Source of the DNA: Bacteroidota bacterium
GTDB taxonomy: Bacteria; Bacteroidota; Bacteroidia; Flavobacteriales; Flavobacteriaceae
Direction of reading: 5' to 3'
DNA: 64,000 bases
Assembly: GCA_027620655.1 (NCBI GenBank)
Contig: JAQCDS010000005.1
Span: 1 to 64,000, forward strand
Made by a program: the position numbers and the translations under genes. Under the pieces are notes generated by a model. The model had not been told where the DNA came from. It saw only the letters and a list, made by a program, of their open reading frames with translations, and made no database searches. Positions 10,364 through 20,023 of this stretch are shown here, piece by piece. How positions within the stretch are numbered: the first letter of the stretch is position 1; every line of letters starts with the position of its first letter.

Positions 10364-10876
10364 TTAATTTTGTTGTTTTGTATATGTTATAAAGCTAAAA
10401 TCACAAGCGTGTTTATCATCTTTTTTTATGTATTCTTTACTAACTTCTTTCCATACTTTTAAATCAATTTCTGGAAAAAATGTATCGCCTTCAAAATTGG
10501 CGTGTACTCGAGTGAGTTCAATTCTATCAGCAACATTTAAAGCTTGTTTATAAATTTCTCCACCCCCAATAATATAAGGTTGTGGATCACCTTTTGAAAT
10601 TTCAATAGCTTTTTCTAATGAATTGACCACCAAAATTCCTTTTGGAGCTGTATAATTCTTTTGACGTGTGATGACGACATGAGTTCGATTTGGTAAAGGC
10701 TTTGGAAAACTTTCAAAAGTTTTTCGCCCCATAATAATATAGTGCCCAGAAGTTAGGGCTTTAAAGCGTTTCAAATCTAAACTCAAATTCCAAATCAAAT
10801 CATTGTCTTTGCCTATCACTTGATTTTCAGAAACAGCCACAATTATGGTCACTATTTGATGTTTTGTTGTGTTCAA
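10364..10876 (-). CDS. folA: Dihydrofolate reductase
   Basis: VSENQVIGKDNDLIWNLSLDLKRFK; IMGRKTFESFPKPLPNRTHVVITR; IIGGGEIYKQAL. Confidence 0.95.
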   Translation of the reverse strand: MNTTKHQIVTIIVAVSENQVIGKDNDLIWNLSLDLKRFKALTSGHYIIMGRKTFESFPKPLPNRTHVVITRQKNYTAPKGILVVNSLEKAIEISKGDPQPYIIGGGEIYKQALNVADRIELTRVHANFEGDTFFPEIDLKVWKEVSKEYIKKDDKHACDFSFITYTKQQN

Positions 10877-10920
10877 TAGTATATAAACTTAGTCCGCAAA
10901 AATAGCGTTTTCAGTTGAAA

Positions 10921-11745
10921 TTATATAGCAACTTTCCCTTTGATGTGTGGGTGTGGGTTGTAATCAACAAGGGTAAAGTCATCAAAAGTGAAGTCGAAAA
11001 TATTATCTACTTCGGTATTAAGGATCATTTTTGGTAAGGGGCGTGGTTCTCTGGAGCGTTGCAATTCTAGTTGTTCAATATGATTATTATAAATATGGGC
11101 ATCTCCAAAGGTGTGTATAAACTCACCAGCTTGATAGCCACAAACTTGTGCCATCATCATGGTAAACAAGGCATATGACGCTATATTAAAAGGAACACCC
11201 AGAAAAATGTCTGCACTACGCTGATACAATTGACAAGATAATTTTCCTTCGTGCACATAAAATTGAAAAAAAGCATGACAGGGCGGGAGGGCTGCTTTTC
11301 CTTCGGCAACATTGTCTGAAAATGATTTTGAGGTATCAGGTAACACCGAAGGGTTCCATGCAGAAACCAACATTCTTCTGCTATTTGGATTTGTTTTTAA
11401 GGTGTCAATAACAGATTGTATTTGATCGATTTCATCGCTATTCCAATTACGCCATTGATGGCCATAAACAGGGCCAAGATCCCCATTCTCATCTGCCCAT
11501 TCGTTCCAAATACGAACACCATTTTCTGTTAAATATTTTGTATTGGTATCTCCTTTAAGGAACCACAACAATTCATAGATAATGGATTTTAGGTGGAGTT
11601 TTTTTGTAGTAACCATAGGAAAACCCTCACTCAAATCGAAGCGCATTTGATATCCAAAAACACTTTTTGTTCCTGTTCCTGTACGGTCTCCTTTTTCGTT
11701 TCCATGTTCTAAAACATGGTTTACTAGGTCAAGATATTGCTTCAT
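10921..11745 (-). CDS. thyA: Thymidylate synthase
   Basis: [54 protein letters not shown]. Confidence 0.97.
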   Translation of the reverse strand: MKQYLDLVNHVLEHGNEKGDRTGTGTKSVFGYQMRFDLSEGFPMVTTKKLHLKSIIYELLWFLKGDTNTKYLTENGVRIWNEWADENGDLGPVYGHQWRNWNSDEIDQIQSVIDTLKTNPNSRRMLVSAWNPSVLPDTSKSFSDNVAEGKAALPPCHAFFQFYVHEGKLSCQLYQRSADIFLGVPFNIASYALFTMMMAQVCGYQAGEFIHTFGDAHIYNNHIEQLELQRSREPRPLPKMILNTEVDNIFDFTFDDFTLVDYNPHPHIKGKVAI

Positions 11746-11839
11746 ATATAAAGTGAATTATAATGAATAAAAATAATTAATGCAGTGATGAATGTAAAGC
11801 GACTAGGGCTAATAATTTTAAAAGTTATCAACGAAATTA

Positions 11840-13231
11840 TTATCCAATAATAAGACCTGCTATTGTTGCAGACAAAAGGGATGCGATAGTTCCTCCAATA
11901 AGAGCTTTCATTCCTAGTTCTGAGAGAGTTTTTCTTTGCCCTGGCGCTAGAGAACCAATGCCTCCTACTTGAATTCCGATGGAGGCAAAATTGGCAAAAC
12001 CGCATAGCATATAGGTAGCCATTACAATTGATTTTTCATATTTCAGATGCACAAGTTCTAGCGGATTTTTCAAGTCTGCTAGTTGAATATACCCTACAAA
12101 TTCACTAGCTGCAAGTTTTATTCCAAGCAGTTGTCCCATAAGCGCAACATCTTCTTTAGCAATTCCAATAAGCCACATGAGCGGGGCAAAGGCATATCCA
12201 AGAATAAATTCTAATGAAAATTCTGAGTAAGGTGTGTTGGCCTGAACCCATTCATTTAAACCTCCAAAATCGCCTAACCATCCTAAAATACCATTAATCA
12301 TAGCAATAAAAGCTAAAAACACCAATAGCATGGCACCAATATTGAAAGCGAGTTTTAGCCCTTCTGTAGTTCCATTTGCAATAGCGTCAAGAATATTTGA
12401 ACCTACTTTTTCTTGAGAAATTGCAATGTCATTATTGATAGCCTCTGTTTGAGGGTATAAAATTTTTGAAATTACAATGGCACCAGGCGCGGCCATTACT
12501 GATGCTGTTAATAGATGTTTGGCATAATATTGTCTTAAGATTTCATCTTCACCGCCTAAAAATCCAATATAAGCCGCTAGCACCCCTCCAGCCACTGTTG
12601 CCATTCCACCAATCATCACTAAAAGAATTTCTGAGCGATTCATTTTTTCCAAGTAGGCTTTAATCAATAGCGGTGCTTCTGTTTGACCTAAAAATATATT
12701 TCCAGCAACACTCAAACTTTCTTCTCCTGAAACTTGCAATAATTTTGTCAGACACCATGCAAATATTTTTACCACTTTTTGAATAATTCCCAAATAAAAC
12801 AATAGCGATGTTAAAGCTGAAAAGAAAATAATAGTGGGAAGTATTGAAATGGCAAAAGTGTTTAGCGATGTATCAATTTTTCCTGTGCTAAATGCCGCAA
12901 AAAGAAACTCTGTACCTTTTTGTGTAAAATTAAGAACGGCGAGGAATAATCCCCCAATGCCCTTAAAAATTTTCTGGACAAAATCTATTTTTAAAACCGC
13001 AATTGCAAGTATGAGTTGCGCCGCTAATCCAAAGCCTACAGTTCTCCAGTTAATGGCTTTTCTGTTTGTGCTTAATAGAATTGATATACCTAAAAGAAAA
13101 AGCATTCCAAGCCCCCCTCTGAATAAGCTTTCTAAACTAAACCCTTGACTTTCAATTATTTGACTTGAGTTGTCTTGACCTAATGCAATTTGACTGAAAA
13201 GTAAAATAAACAGGAATACAATATTTTTCAT
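11840..13231 (-). CDS. NupC-family concentrative nucleoside transporter with N-terminal extension
   Basis: GQTEAPLLIKAYLEKMNRSEILLVMIGGMATVAGGVLAAYIGFLG; CGFANFASIGIQVGGIG. Confidence 0.92.
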   Translation of the reverse strand: MKNIVFLFILLFSQIALGQDNSSQIIESQGFSLESLFRGGLGMLFLLGISILLSTNRKAINWRTVGFGLAAQLILAIAVLKIDFVQKIFKGIGGLFLAVLNFTQKGTEFLFAAFSTGKIDTSLNTFAISILPTIIFFSALTSLLFYLGIIQKVVKIFAWCLTKLLQVSGEESLSVAGNIFLGQTEAPLLIKAYLEKMNRSEILLVMIGGMATVAGGVLAAYIGFLGGEDEILRQYYAKHLLTASVMAAPGAIVISKILYPQTEAINNDIAISQEKVGSNILDAIANGTTEGLKLAFNIGAMLLVFLAFIAMINGILGWLGDFGGLNEWVQANTPYSEFSLEFILGYAFAPLMWLIGIAKEDVALMGQLLGIKLAASEFVGYIQLADLKNPLELVHLKYEKSIVMATYMLCGFANFASIGIQVGGIGSLAPGQRKTLSELGMKALIGGTIASLLSATIAGLIIG

Positions 13232-13243
13232 TGGTTATGTTGG

Positions 13244-13861
13244 CTATCGTTTTGAGATTTCATCTCTTAGTTTTGCAGCTTTTTCATAGTCTTCTTCTTG
13301 TACTGCTTTTTGTAGTAATTCTTCTAATTCTTGTAAAGATAAGTTTTTATATTCAAGTTGTGGATTTAAACCTTCTGTTGTAGATTCGAATGATACGTCT
13401 TCAAAAACCATCGTATCATCTTTTTCATCCTCATTTTCTTCAGGATTTATTTTGAGAATTATTCCTGCTTTTTCTAGAATGTTTTTATACGTGAAAATTG
13501 GTGCAGAAAAACGTAAAGCAAGGGCTATGGCATCGCTAGTTCTGGCATCAATAATTTCTTCTTTTCCATCACTTTCACATATTAATGAAGCATAAAACAC
13601 ACCGTCTACAAGTTTATGAATGATTACTTGTTTAACAATGATATTGAAACGGTCTGAAAAGTTTTTAAATAAATCATGAGTTAGAGGTCTTGGTGGTCGG
13701 ATATCTTTTTCTAAAGCAATGGCAATAGATTGAGCTTCAAATGCTCCAATGACAATTGGTAGCTTTCGCTCTCCATCTACTTCACTGAGAATCAAAGCAT
13801 AAGCACCGCTTTGCGTTTGACTGTATGAAATACCTTTTATATTTAGACGAACAAGACTCAT
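13244..13861 (-). CDS. Bifunctional nuclease family (DUF151) protein with C-terminal UvrB/UvrC (UVR) motif
   Basis: KLPIVIGAFEAQSIAIALE; RTSDAIALALR; C-terminal LEELLQKAVQEEDYEKAAKLRDEI. Confidence 0.88.
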   Translation of the reverse strand: MSLVRLNIKGISYSQTQSGAYALILSEVDGERKLPIVIGAFEAQSIAIALEKDIRPPRPLTHDLFKNFSDRFNIIVKQVIIHKLVDGVFYASLICESDGKEEIIDARTSDAIALALRFSAPIFTYKNILEKAGIILKINPEENEDEKDDTMVFEDVSFESTTEGLNPQLEYKNLSLQELEELLQKAVQEEDYEKAAKLRDEISKR

Positions 13862-13969
13862 TATTTGTAAACAAATAACAGTTTTAATTCCTAAAATACC
13901 AAACTTAAGTCTTTAAGTTTTAATAAATTAAATCAAAAACTAGTTATAAATGATTTGAAATTGGGATTT

Positions 13970-14926
13970 TTATGCGTTCTGAGCCTTAAATTCCTTGAGT
14001 TTTTCTGTCAATTTTGGAACAACTTCAAAGGCATCTCCAATAATTCCATAATCTGCAGCCTTAAAAAATGGAGCCTCTGGGTCAGTGTTGATAACGACTT
14101 TTACTTTGGAAGAATTTATTCCCGCCAAATGCTGTATGGCTCCAGAAATTCCAATAGCAATATAAAGGTTACTTGCCACAGGTTTTCCTGTTTGTCCAAC
14201 ATGTTCGCTGTGTGGTCTCCATCCAAGATCTGAAACAGGTTTTGAACATGCTGTAGCAGCGCACAAAACTTTGGCAAGATCTTCAATCATGCCCCAATTT
14301 TCTGGACCTTTTAGTCCTCTACCTGCAGAGACTACAGTTTCTGCATCAGCAATAGAAACTTTGTTGGTGGCTTTATCAATATTTTCAACAGTAATTTCTG
14401 ATGCTATAATCTTAGGGGAAAAAGACTCCGTTTGTGGAGAAACAGCATGTTCTACTAGTCCAAAAGCATTATTAGAAAGTCCAATAATTTTGACTTCCGT
14501 TGTTATTTCTGTTTTACAAAATGCTTTATTGCTGAATACACTCCTTTTTACTGTAAATGGTTGTGTTTGTGTTGGAAGTTCAATTACATTTGGAACATAT
14601 CCGGCATCTAGTCCTACAGATAGCATTGGTGCAAGGTAGCGGCTATCTGCGCTACTACTCAAAACCACCACACTAGCTTGTTCTTTTTGTGCAGCTTGTG
14701 TAATGATATCAGCATAAACTTTTGCATTAAATTTTTCAGAAAAATCTACCGTTAATACTTTATCAACACCGTAGTTTCCTAGCAATTCACTATTTTCTGA
14801 AGAGAAAACTACAGCACTCAAGCTTGTATTAAGTGTATTGGCCAAAGCACGCCCATAGGATGCAACTTCTAAAGCCGCTTTTTTAATAGTTCCATTATCA
14901 GATTCTATGTATACGAGTACAGACAT
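13970..14926 (-). CDS. etfA: Electron transfer flavoprotein alpha subunit
   Basis: VVSAGRGLKGPENWGMIEDLAKVLCAATACSKPVSDLGW; GISGAIQHLAGINSSKVKVVINTDPEAPFF. Confidence 0.95.
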   Translation of the reverse strand: MSVLVYIESDNGTIKKAALEVASYGRALANTLNTSLSAVVFSSENSELLGNYGVDKVLTVDFSEKFNAKVYADIITQAAQKEQASVVVLSSSADSRYLAPMLSVGLDAGYVPNVIELPTQTQPFTVKRSVFSNKAFCKTEITTEVKIIGLSNNAFGLVEHAVSPQTESFSPKIIASEITVENIDKATNKVSIADAETVVSAGRGLKGPENWGMIEDLAKVLCAATACSKPVSDLGWRPHSEHVGQTGKPVASNLYIAIGISGAIQHLAGINSSKVKVVINTDPEAPFFKAADYGIIGDAFEVVPKLTEKLKEFKAQNA

Positions 14927-14937
14927 ATGTTTTTGTT

Positions 14938-15684
14938 TTAGATGACTTTTGCTTCGTTGTGCAATAGGTCGATAAGTTCATCAATGTTATCGGCATCAAC
15001 CATTTTAATAGCACCTTTTGGTGCAGGTTTTTCAAAATGGACAGATGCTGTAAATGTTTTATTTTCAGTGGGTTTGAGTACGGTAAGTGGCTTTTTTCTA
15101 GCCATCATAATGCCTCGCATATTGGGAATTTTTAGGTCGCTTTCTTCTACAAGACCTTTTTGTCCACCAATAACAAGTGGTAAAGTGCTTGTAAGTGTTT
15201 CTTTTCCTCCATCTATTTCCCGAACAGCGGTTGCTTTTCCTCCCTCAATTTCAATAGCAATACAATTATTAACAAAGCTTGCTCCCAAGGCTGCTGCCAT
15301 CATTCCTGGCACCATACCACCATTGTAGTCTATGGATTCTCGACCAGCAATGATTAAATCATAACCACCGTCTTGTGCCACTTTTGTAAGCTCTTTGGCT
15401 ACAGCAAATCCATCTGTAGGGGCAGTATTTACCCTAAAAGCAGCATCGGCACCAATGGCTAAAGCCTTTCGTAATGTTGATTCTGTTTCCGGCCCTCCAA
15501 CATTTACAACATCAACGGTTGCGTTTTGTTTTTCTTTAAACCACATAGCCCTTGTTAAGCCAAATTCATCGTTGGGATTGATTACAAATTGAACACCATT
15601 GTTATCAAAAGTTGTATTATCGTTTGTGAAATTTATTTTTGAAGTCGTATCAGGGACATGACTTATACACACTAATATTTTCAT
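14938..15684 (-). CDS. etfB: Electron transfer flavoprotein beta subunit
   Basis: MKILVCISHVPDTTSKI; NPNDEFGLTRA; LIIAGRESIDYNGGMVPGMMAA. Confidence 0.95.
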   Translation of the reverse strand: MKILVCISHVPDTTSKINFTNDNTTFDNNGVQFVINPNDEFGLTRAMWFKEKQNATVDVVNVGGPETESTLRKALAIGADAAFRVNTAPTDGFAVAKELTKVAQDGGYDLIIAGRESIDYNGGMVPGMMAAALGASFVNNCIAIEIEGGKATAVREIDGGKETLTSTLPLVIGGQKGLVEESDLKIPNMRGIMMARKKPLTVLKPTENKTFTASVHFEKPAPKGAIKMVDADNIDELIDLLHNEAKVI

Positions 15685-15722
15685 TGTTTGGGTGTTTTTA
15701 ATGTTTCAACAAAATATTTCGA

Positions 15723-15730
15723 CCAAGGTA
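15723..15730 (-). promoter_or_regulatory. Possible -7 element upstream of etfB
   Basis: TACCTTGG on the minus strand (one mismatch to TAnnTTTG). Confidence 0.4.
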
Positions 15731-15744
15731 CAAAAAAAGTTCAT

Positions 15745-15768
15745 ATTTCCTATGCATGCATAGGAAAT
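15745..15768. promoter_or_regulatory. 24-bp perfect palindrome, candidate operator
   Basis: atttcctatgca|tgcataggaaat, self-reverse-complementary, in the etfB/pdhB divergent intergenic region. Confidence 0.6.
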
Positions 15769-15806
15769 TTTAAACAAATGATGTAATTATTATTATACAT
15801 TATTGT

Positions 15807-15814
15807 TATTTTTG
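15807..15814 (+). promoter_or_regulatory. Bacteroidota -7 promoter element for pdhB
   Basis: TATTTTTG matches TAnnTTTG about 20 bp upstream of the ATG. Confidence 0.6.
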
Positions 15815-15833
15815 CACCATCAAAAATCAACGA

Positions 15834-16811
15834 ATGAAAACAATTCAATTTAGAGAAGCAATTTGTGAAGCCATGAGCGAAGAAATGCGTCGCGATGAAA
15901 GTATATACTTGATGGGTGAGGAAGTTGCAGAATATAATGGTGCATACAAGGCTTCCAAAGGAATGCTAGATGAGTTTGGTGAGAAGCGTGTCATTGATAC
16001 TCCTATTGCAGAGCTTGGTTTTGCAGGAATTGCTGTAGGATCTACAATGACAGGGAATAGACCTATTGTAGAGTTTATGACTTTTAACTTTTCCCTAGTT
16101 GGAATTGATCAAATTATAAATAATGCTGCAAAAATCAGACAAATGTCTGGAGGGCAATTCAAATGTCCAATTGTTTTTAGAGGACCAACTGCATCTGCAG
16201 GGCAACTGGCTGCAACACACTCTCAGGCTTTTGAGAGTTGGTATGCAAATTGTCCAGGACTAAAAGTTATTGTTCCATCCAATCCATATGATGCAAAAGG
16301 GCTTTTAAAAGCTGCAATTCGTGATGATGATCCTGTTATTTTCATGGAAAGTGAGCAAATGTATGGTGATAAAGGCGAAGTTCCTGAAGGAGAATACATT
16401 TTACCTATTGGAGTTGCAGAAATCAAACGTCCAGGTACAGATGTAACGGTTGTTTCATTTGGTAAAATTATAAAAGAGGCCTACAAAGCTGCAGACGAAT
16501 TGGAAAAAGAGGGTATTTCTTGTGAAGTTATTGACTTAAGAACTGTACGTCCATTGGATATCAATTCAATTTTAGAATCTGTTAAAAAGACAAATAGACT
16601 GGTTATTTTGGAAGAAGCATGGCCATTTGGAAATGTTTCTACAGAGATCACCTATCAAGTACAGCAAAAAGCATTTGATTATTTAGATGCACCAATTATA
16701 AAAATTAATACAGCAGATACCCCAGCTCCTTATTCTCCTGTTCTATTGGAAGAATGGTTGCCAAACAGTAACGATGTTGTAAAAGCCGTAAAAAAAGTAT
16801 TATATAAATAA
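15834..16811 (+). CDS. pdhB: Pyruvate dehydrogenase E1 component beta subunit
   Basis: MKTIQFREAICEAMSEEMRRDESIYLMGEEVAEYNGAYKASKG; PSNPYDAKGLLKAAIRDDDPVIFMESEQMYG. Confidence 0.95.
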   Translation: MKTIQFREAICEAMSEEMRRDESIYLMGEEVAEYNGAYKASKGMLDEFGEKRVIDTPIAELGFAGIAVGSTMTGNRPIVEFMTFNFSLVGIDQIINNAAKIRQMSGGQFKCPIVFRGPTASAGQLAATHSQAFESWYANCPGLKVIVPSNPYDAKGLLKAAIRDDDPVIFMESEQMYGDKGEVPEGEYILPIGVAEIKRPGTDVTVVSFGKIIKEAYKAADELEKEGISCEVIDLRTVRPLDINSILESVKKTNRLVILEEAWPFGNVSTEITYQVQQKAFDYLDAPIIKINTADTPAPYSPVLLEEWLPNSNDVVKAVKKVLYK

Positions 16812-16868
16812 ATAAAATCAGGTCATAAGTAAGCAAAAAATAGTTTTTTCTATTCTTATTCATTTTAC

Positions 16869-16876
16869 TACATTTG
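16869..16876 (+). promoter_or_regulatory. Bacteroidota -7 promoter element for hppA
   Basis: TACATTTG matches TAnnTTTG. Confidence 0.55.
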
Positions 16877-16905
16877 TGGCCTTTAAAATCAATTAAATTT
16901 AAATT

Positions 16906-19332
16906 ATGGAATCATTGATGATTTATATGCCAATCACAATGGCAGTTCTAGGCTTACTTTATATGTGGGTCAAAAGAGTTTCAATTATGAAACAAGATGC
17001 TGGGGATGGCAAAATGAAAGAAATTTCTGATCATATTTATGTTGGCGCATTAGCGTTCTTAAAAGCTGAATATAAGTTACTTACATATTTTGTTATTGGA
17101 GCAAGTATTGCACTAGCAGGAGTTGCTTCTGTAGTAGAAACAACAAGCTACCTTATTATAGTTGCTTTTATTATTGGTGCTGTTTTTTCTGCAGTAGCAG
17201 GAAATATTGGAATGCGTATAGCCACTAAAACTAATGTTCGTACAACACAGGCTGCGCGTACAAGTCTTCCTGAAGCCCTAAAGATTTCCTTTGGTGGTGG
17301 AACAGTAATGGGGCTTGGTGTAGCAGGATTAGCAGTTCTTGGACTTTCATTATTCTTCATCCTATTTTTCCAATTATTTATGGGAGGTGTTTGGACTAAC
17401 AATGTAGACATGACTATAGTGCTTGAAACTCTTGCAGGATTTTCTTTAGGGGCAGAATCTATTGCGCTATTTGCTCGTGTGGGTGGTGGTATTTATACTA
17501 AAGCAGCCGATGTTGGTGCCGATTTGGTAGGAAAGGTTGAAGCTGGTATTCCTGAAGATGACCCTCGAAACCCTGCAACCATTGCAGATAATGTTGGAGA
17601 CAATGTAGGTGATGTTGCTGGTATGGGAGCCGATCTTTTTGGGTCTTATGTGGCAACGGTTTTAGCGGCGATGGTTCTAGGTAACTACATTATTAAAGAT
17701 ATGGGCGGAAGTATCTCAGATGCTTTTGGTGGTATTGGACCTATTCTATTGCCAATGGCAATCGCAGGTGCTGGAATTATCATTTCAATTATAGGGACAC
17801 TTCTTGTAAAAATTAGTTCAAATGACGCTAAAGAAGCACAAGTGCAAAAAGCACTAAACATTGGAAACTGGACCTCTATTGTTTTGGTAGGCGTTGCGAG
17901 TTTTGCTTTGGTCACTTGGATGCTTCCAGAAACGATGCAAATGGAATTTTATGGAGAAGGGCTAAAAGACATTTCTGCTCTTCGTGTATTTTATGCAACC
18001 TTAGTTGGACTTGTTGTGGGTGGTGCGATTTCATCATTTACAGAATATTATACAGGACTAGGTAAAAAACCAATATTAAATATTGTACAACAATCAAGTA
18101 CTGGGGCAGCAACCAACATTATTGCAGGTCTTGCAACAGGGATGATTTCTACATTTTCTTCTGTATTATTGTTCGCAATTGCCATTTGGGCTTCTTATGC
18201 TTTTGCTGGTTTCTATGGTGTAGCGATGGCTGCTTCTGCTATGATGGCTACAACAGCAATGCAATTGGCTATTGATGCCTTTGGACCTATTGCAGACAAC
18301 GCAGGAGGTATTGCAGAAATGAGTGAACAAGAACCAATTGTACGTGAACGTACAGACATTTTGGATTCTGTAGGAAATACCACTGCTGCAACTGGAAAAG
18401 GTTTTGCTATTGCTTCTGCGGCGCTTACAGCACTCGCTTTATTTGCAGCCTATGTAACGTTTACAGAAATCGATGGGATTAACATATTTAAGGCGCCAGT
18501 TCTTGCCATGCTTTTTGTAGGAGGAATGGTTCCAGTTGTATTTTCTGCATTGGCGATTAGCTCTGTTGGAAAAGCAGCTATGGAAATGGTAGAGGAGGTT
18601 AGACGCCAATTCAAAGAGATTCCAGGAATTATGGAAGGTACCGGAAAACCAGAATACGACAAATGTGTTGATATTTCTACAAAAGCCTCTCTAAAACAAA
18701 TGTTATTGCCAGGGCTATTGACCATTGGTTTTCCTATTTTGATCGTACTTATTGGATTGTTAATTTATTCAGACAACCATAAACTTGTAGCAGAAATGCT
18801 AGGAGGATATATGGCTGGAGTTACCGTTTCTGGTGTACTTTGGGCAATTTTCCAAAACAATGCCGGTGGTGCTTGGGATAATGCCAAAAAATCTTTTGAA
18901 GCAGGAGTAGAAATTAATGGTGAAATGACCTACAAAGGTTCTGATGCTCACAAAGCAGCAGTCACTGGAGATACCGTTGGAGATCCATTTAAAGACACTT
19001 CTGGACCTTCAATGAATATACTTATCAAACTCACCTGTCTTATTGGATTAGTGGTTGCACCAATCTTAGGAGGGCATTCTGAAGAAGCAACAGCTATGAA
19101 CACTCATGAAGTTGAGCTTAATGTTTCCATTAACAAAGCTGAATTAGAAAATGTTGTTGCAAAAATTAAATATATTTCTGTTGAAGACGGTGTAGAATCT
19201 GTACTTGAAAAAACATTTAGAGGAACTGAATCTCAAGTAAAAGAACAACTTGAAGCTTTTGAAATTTCTCTAAAAACCAAAAATGGTTCTGATGAAAAAG
19301 TCATTAAAGAAGTTAAAATAAAAAAAGAGTAA
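16906..19332 (+). CDS. hppA: Membrane-bound ion-pumping pyrophosphatase, K+-dependent type, with C-terminal extension
   Basis: DVGADLVGKVEAGIPEDDPRNPATIADNVGDNVGD; GNTTAATGKG. Confidence 0.95.
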   Translation: MESLMIYMPITMAVLGLLYMWVKRVSIMKQDAGDGKMKEISDHIYVGALAFLKAEYKLLTYFVIGASIALAGVASVVETTSYLIIVAFIIGAVFSAVAGNIGMRIATKTNVRTTQAARTSLPEALKISFGGGTVMGLGVAGLAVLGLSLFFILFFQLFMGGVWTNNVDMTIVLETLAGFSLGAESIALFARVGGGIYTKAADVGADLVGKVEAGIPEDDPRNPATIADNVGDNVGDVAGMGADLFGSYVATVLAAMVLGNYIIKDMGGSISDAFGGIGPILLPMAIAGAGIIISIIGTLLVKISSNDAKEAQVQKALNIGNWTSIVLVGVASFALVTWMLPETMQMEFYGEGLKDISALRVFYATLVGLVVGGAISSFTEYYTGLGKKPILNIVQQSSTGAATNIIAGLATGMISTFSSVLLFAIAIWASYAFAGFYGVAMAASAMMATTAMQLAIDAFGPIADNAGGIAEMSEQEPIVRERTDILDSVGNTTAATGKGFAIASAALTALALFAAYVTFTEIDGINIFKAPVLAMLFVGGMVPVVFSALAISSVGKAAMEMVEEVRRQFKEIPGIMEGTGKPEYDKCVDISTKASLKQMLLPGLLTIGFPILIVLIGLLIYSDNHKLVAEMLGGYMAGVTVSGVLWAIFQNNAGGAWDNAKKSFEAGVEINGEMTYKGSDAHKAAVTGDTVGDPFKDTSGPSMNILIKLTCLIGLVVAPILGGHSEEATAMNTHEVELNVSINKAELENVVAKIKYISVEDGVESVLEKTFRGTESQVKEQLEAFEISLKTKNGSDEKVIKEVKIKKE

Positions 19333-19350
19333 TTACATTTTAGATTACCA

Positions 19351-19382
19351 AAAAAAAGCACGCCAACTGGCGTGCTTTTTTT
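19351..19382 (+). terminator. Rho-independent terminator (usable from both directions)
   Basis: aaaaaaagcacgccaactggcgtgctttttttg. Confidence 0.9.
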
Positions 19383-19405
19383 GTTTTGTAATATTTATTA
19401 AAACT

Positions 19406-20020
19406 TTAAAAGAGTCCGTTAATTTCAGCATCAATTTTGGTAATAATTCCGCCCAAGTCTTCTTTGTTTTCAACAAAATCTAAATGATCAACATCAACAA
19501 TGAGAAGACGACCTTTTTTATAATTGTGAACCCAGGCTTCATAGCGTTCGTTGAGTCGGCTGAGGTAATCAATACTAATAGAGTTTTCATAATCTCTTCC
19601 GCGTTTATGAATTTGACTCACTAGGTTAGGAATTGAACTCCTCAAATAAATAAGCAAATCTGGTGCTTCCACCAAGCTTTCCATCAAATTGAATAATGAG
19701 CTGTAATTTTCAAAATCTCTGTTGGTCATAAGCCCCATTGCGTGTAAGTTTGGTGCAAAAATATTGGCATCTTCATAAATTGTTCGATCTTGAATAATAT
19801 CTTTTCCACTTTTACGAATTTTTAAAACCTGTCGAAACCTACTGTTCAAAAAGTAAACCTGAAGATTGAAACTCCAACGTTCCATTTGATTATAAAAATC
19901 ATCCAAGTATGGATTATCTACAACATCTTCAAGCTGAGCTTCCCATTTGTAATGCTTTGCCAATAATTGTGTCAAAGTCGTTTTTCCAGCGCCAATATTT
20001 CCTGCAATTGCAATGTGCAT
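19406..20020 (-). CDS. Deoxynucleoside kinase family protein
   Basis: IAIAGNIGAGKTTLTQLLAKHY; QDRTIYEDANIFA; IDYLSRLNERYEAWV. Confidence 0.92.
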   Translation of the reverse strand: MHIAIAGNIGAGKTTLTQLLAKHYKWEAQLEDVVDNPYLDDFYNQMERWSFNLQVYFLNSRFRQVLKIRKSGKDIIQDRTIYEDANIFAPNLHAMGLMTNRDFENYSSLFNLMESLVEAPDLLIYLRSSIPNLVSQIHKRGRDYENSISIDYLSRLNERYEAWVHNYKKGRLLIVDVDHLDFVENKEDLGGIITKIDAEINGLF

Positions 20021-20023
20021 AAC

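Noticed and set aside
11742-12005. 87-aa minus-strand ORF between thyA and nupC
   Set aside because: Overlaps nupC in another frame with composition typical of an out-of-frame translation; no recognisable domain.
14271-14639. 122-aa plus-strand ORF inside etfA
   Set aside because: Antisense to a confidently identified gene; Ser/Thr-rich low-complexity translation.
19351-19382. Inverted repeat gcacgcc/ggcgtgc considered as an operator
   Set aside because: Flanked by A and T tracts between convergent genes; a bidirectional intrinsic terminator explains it.
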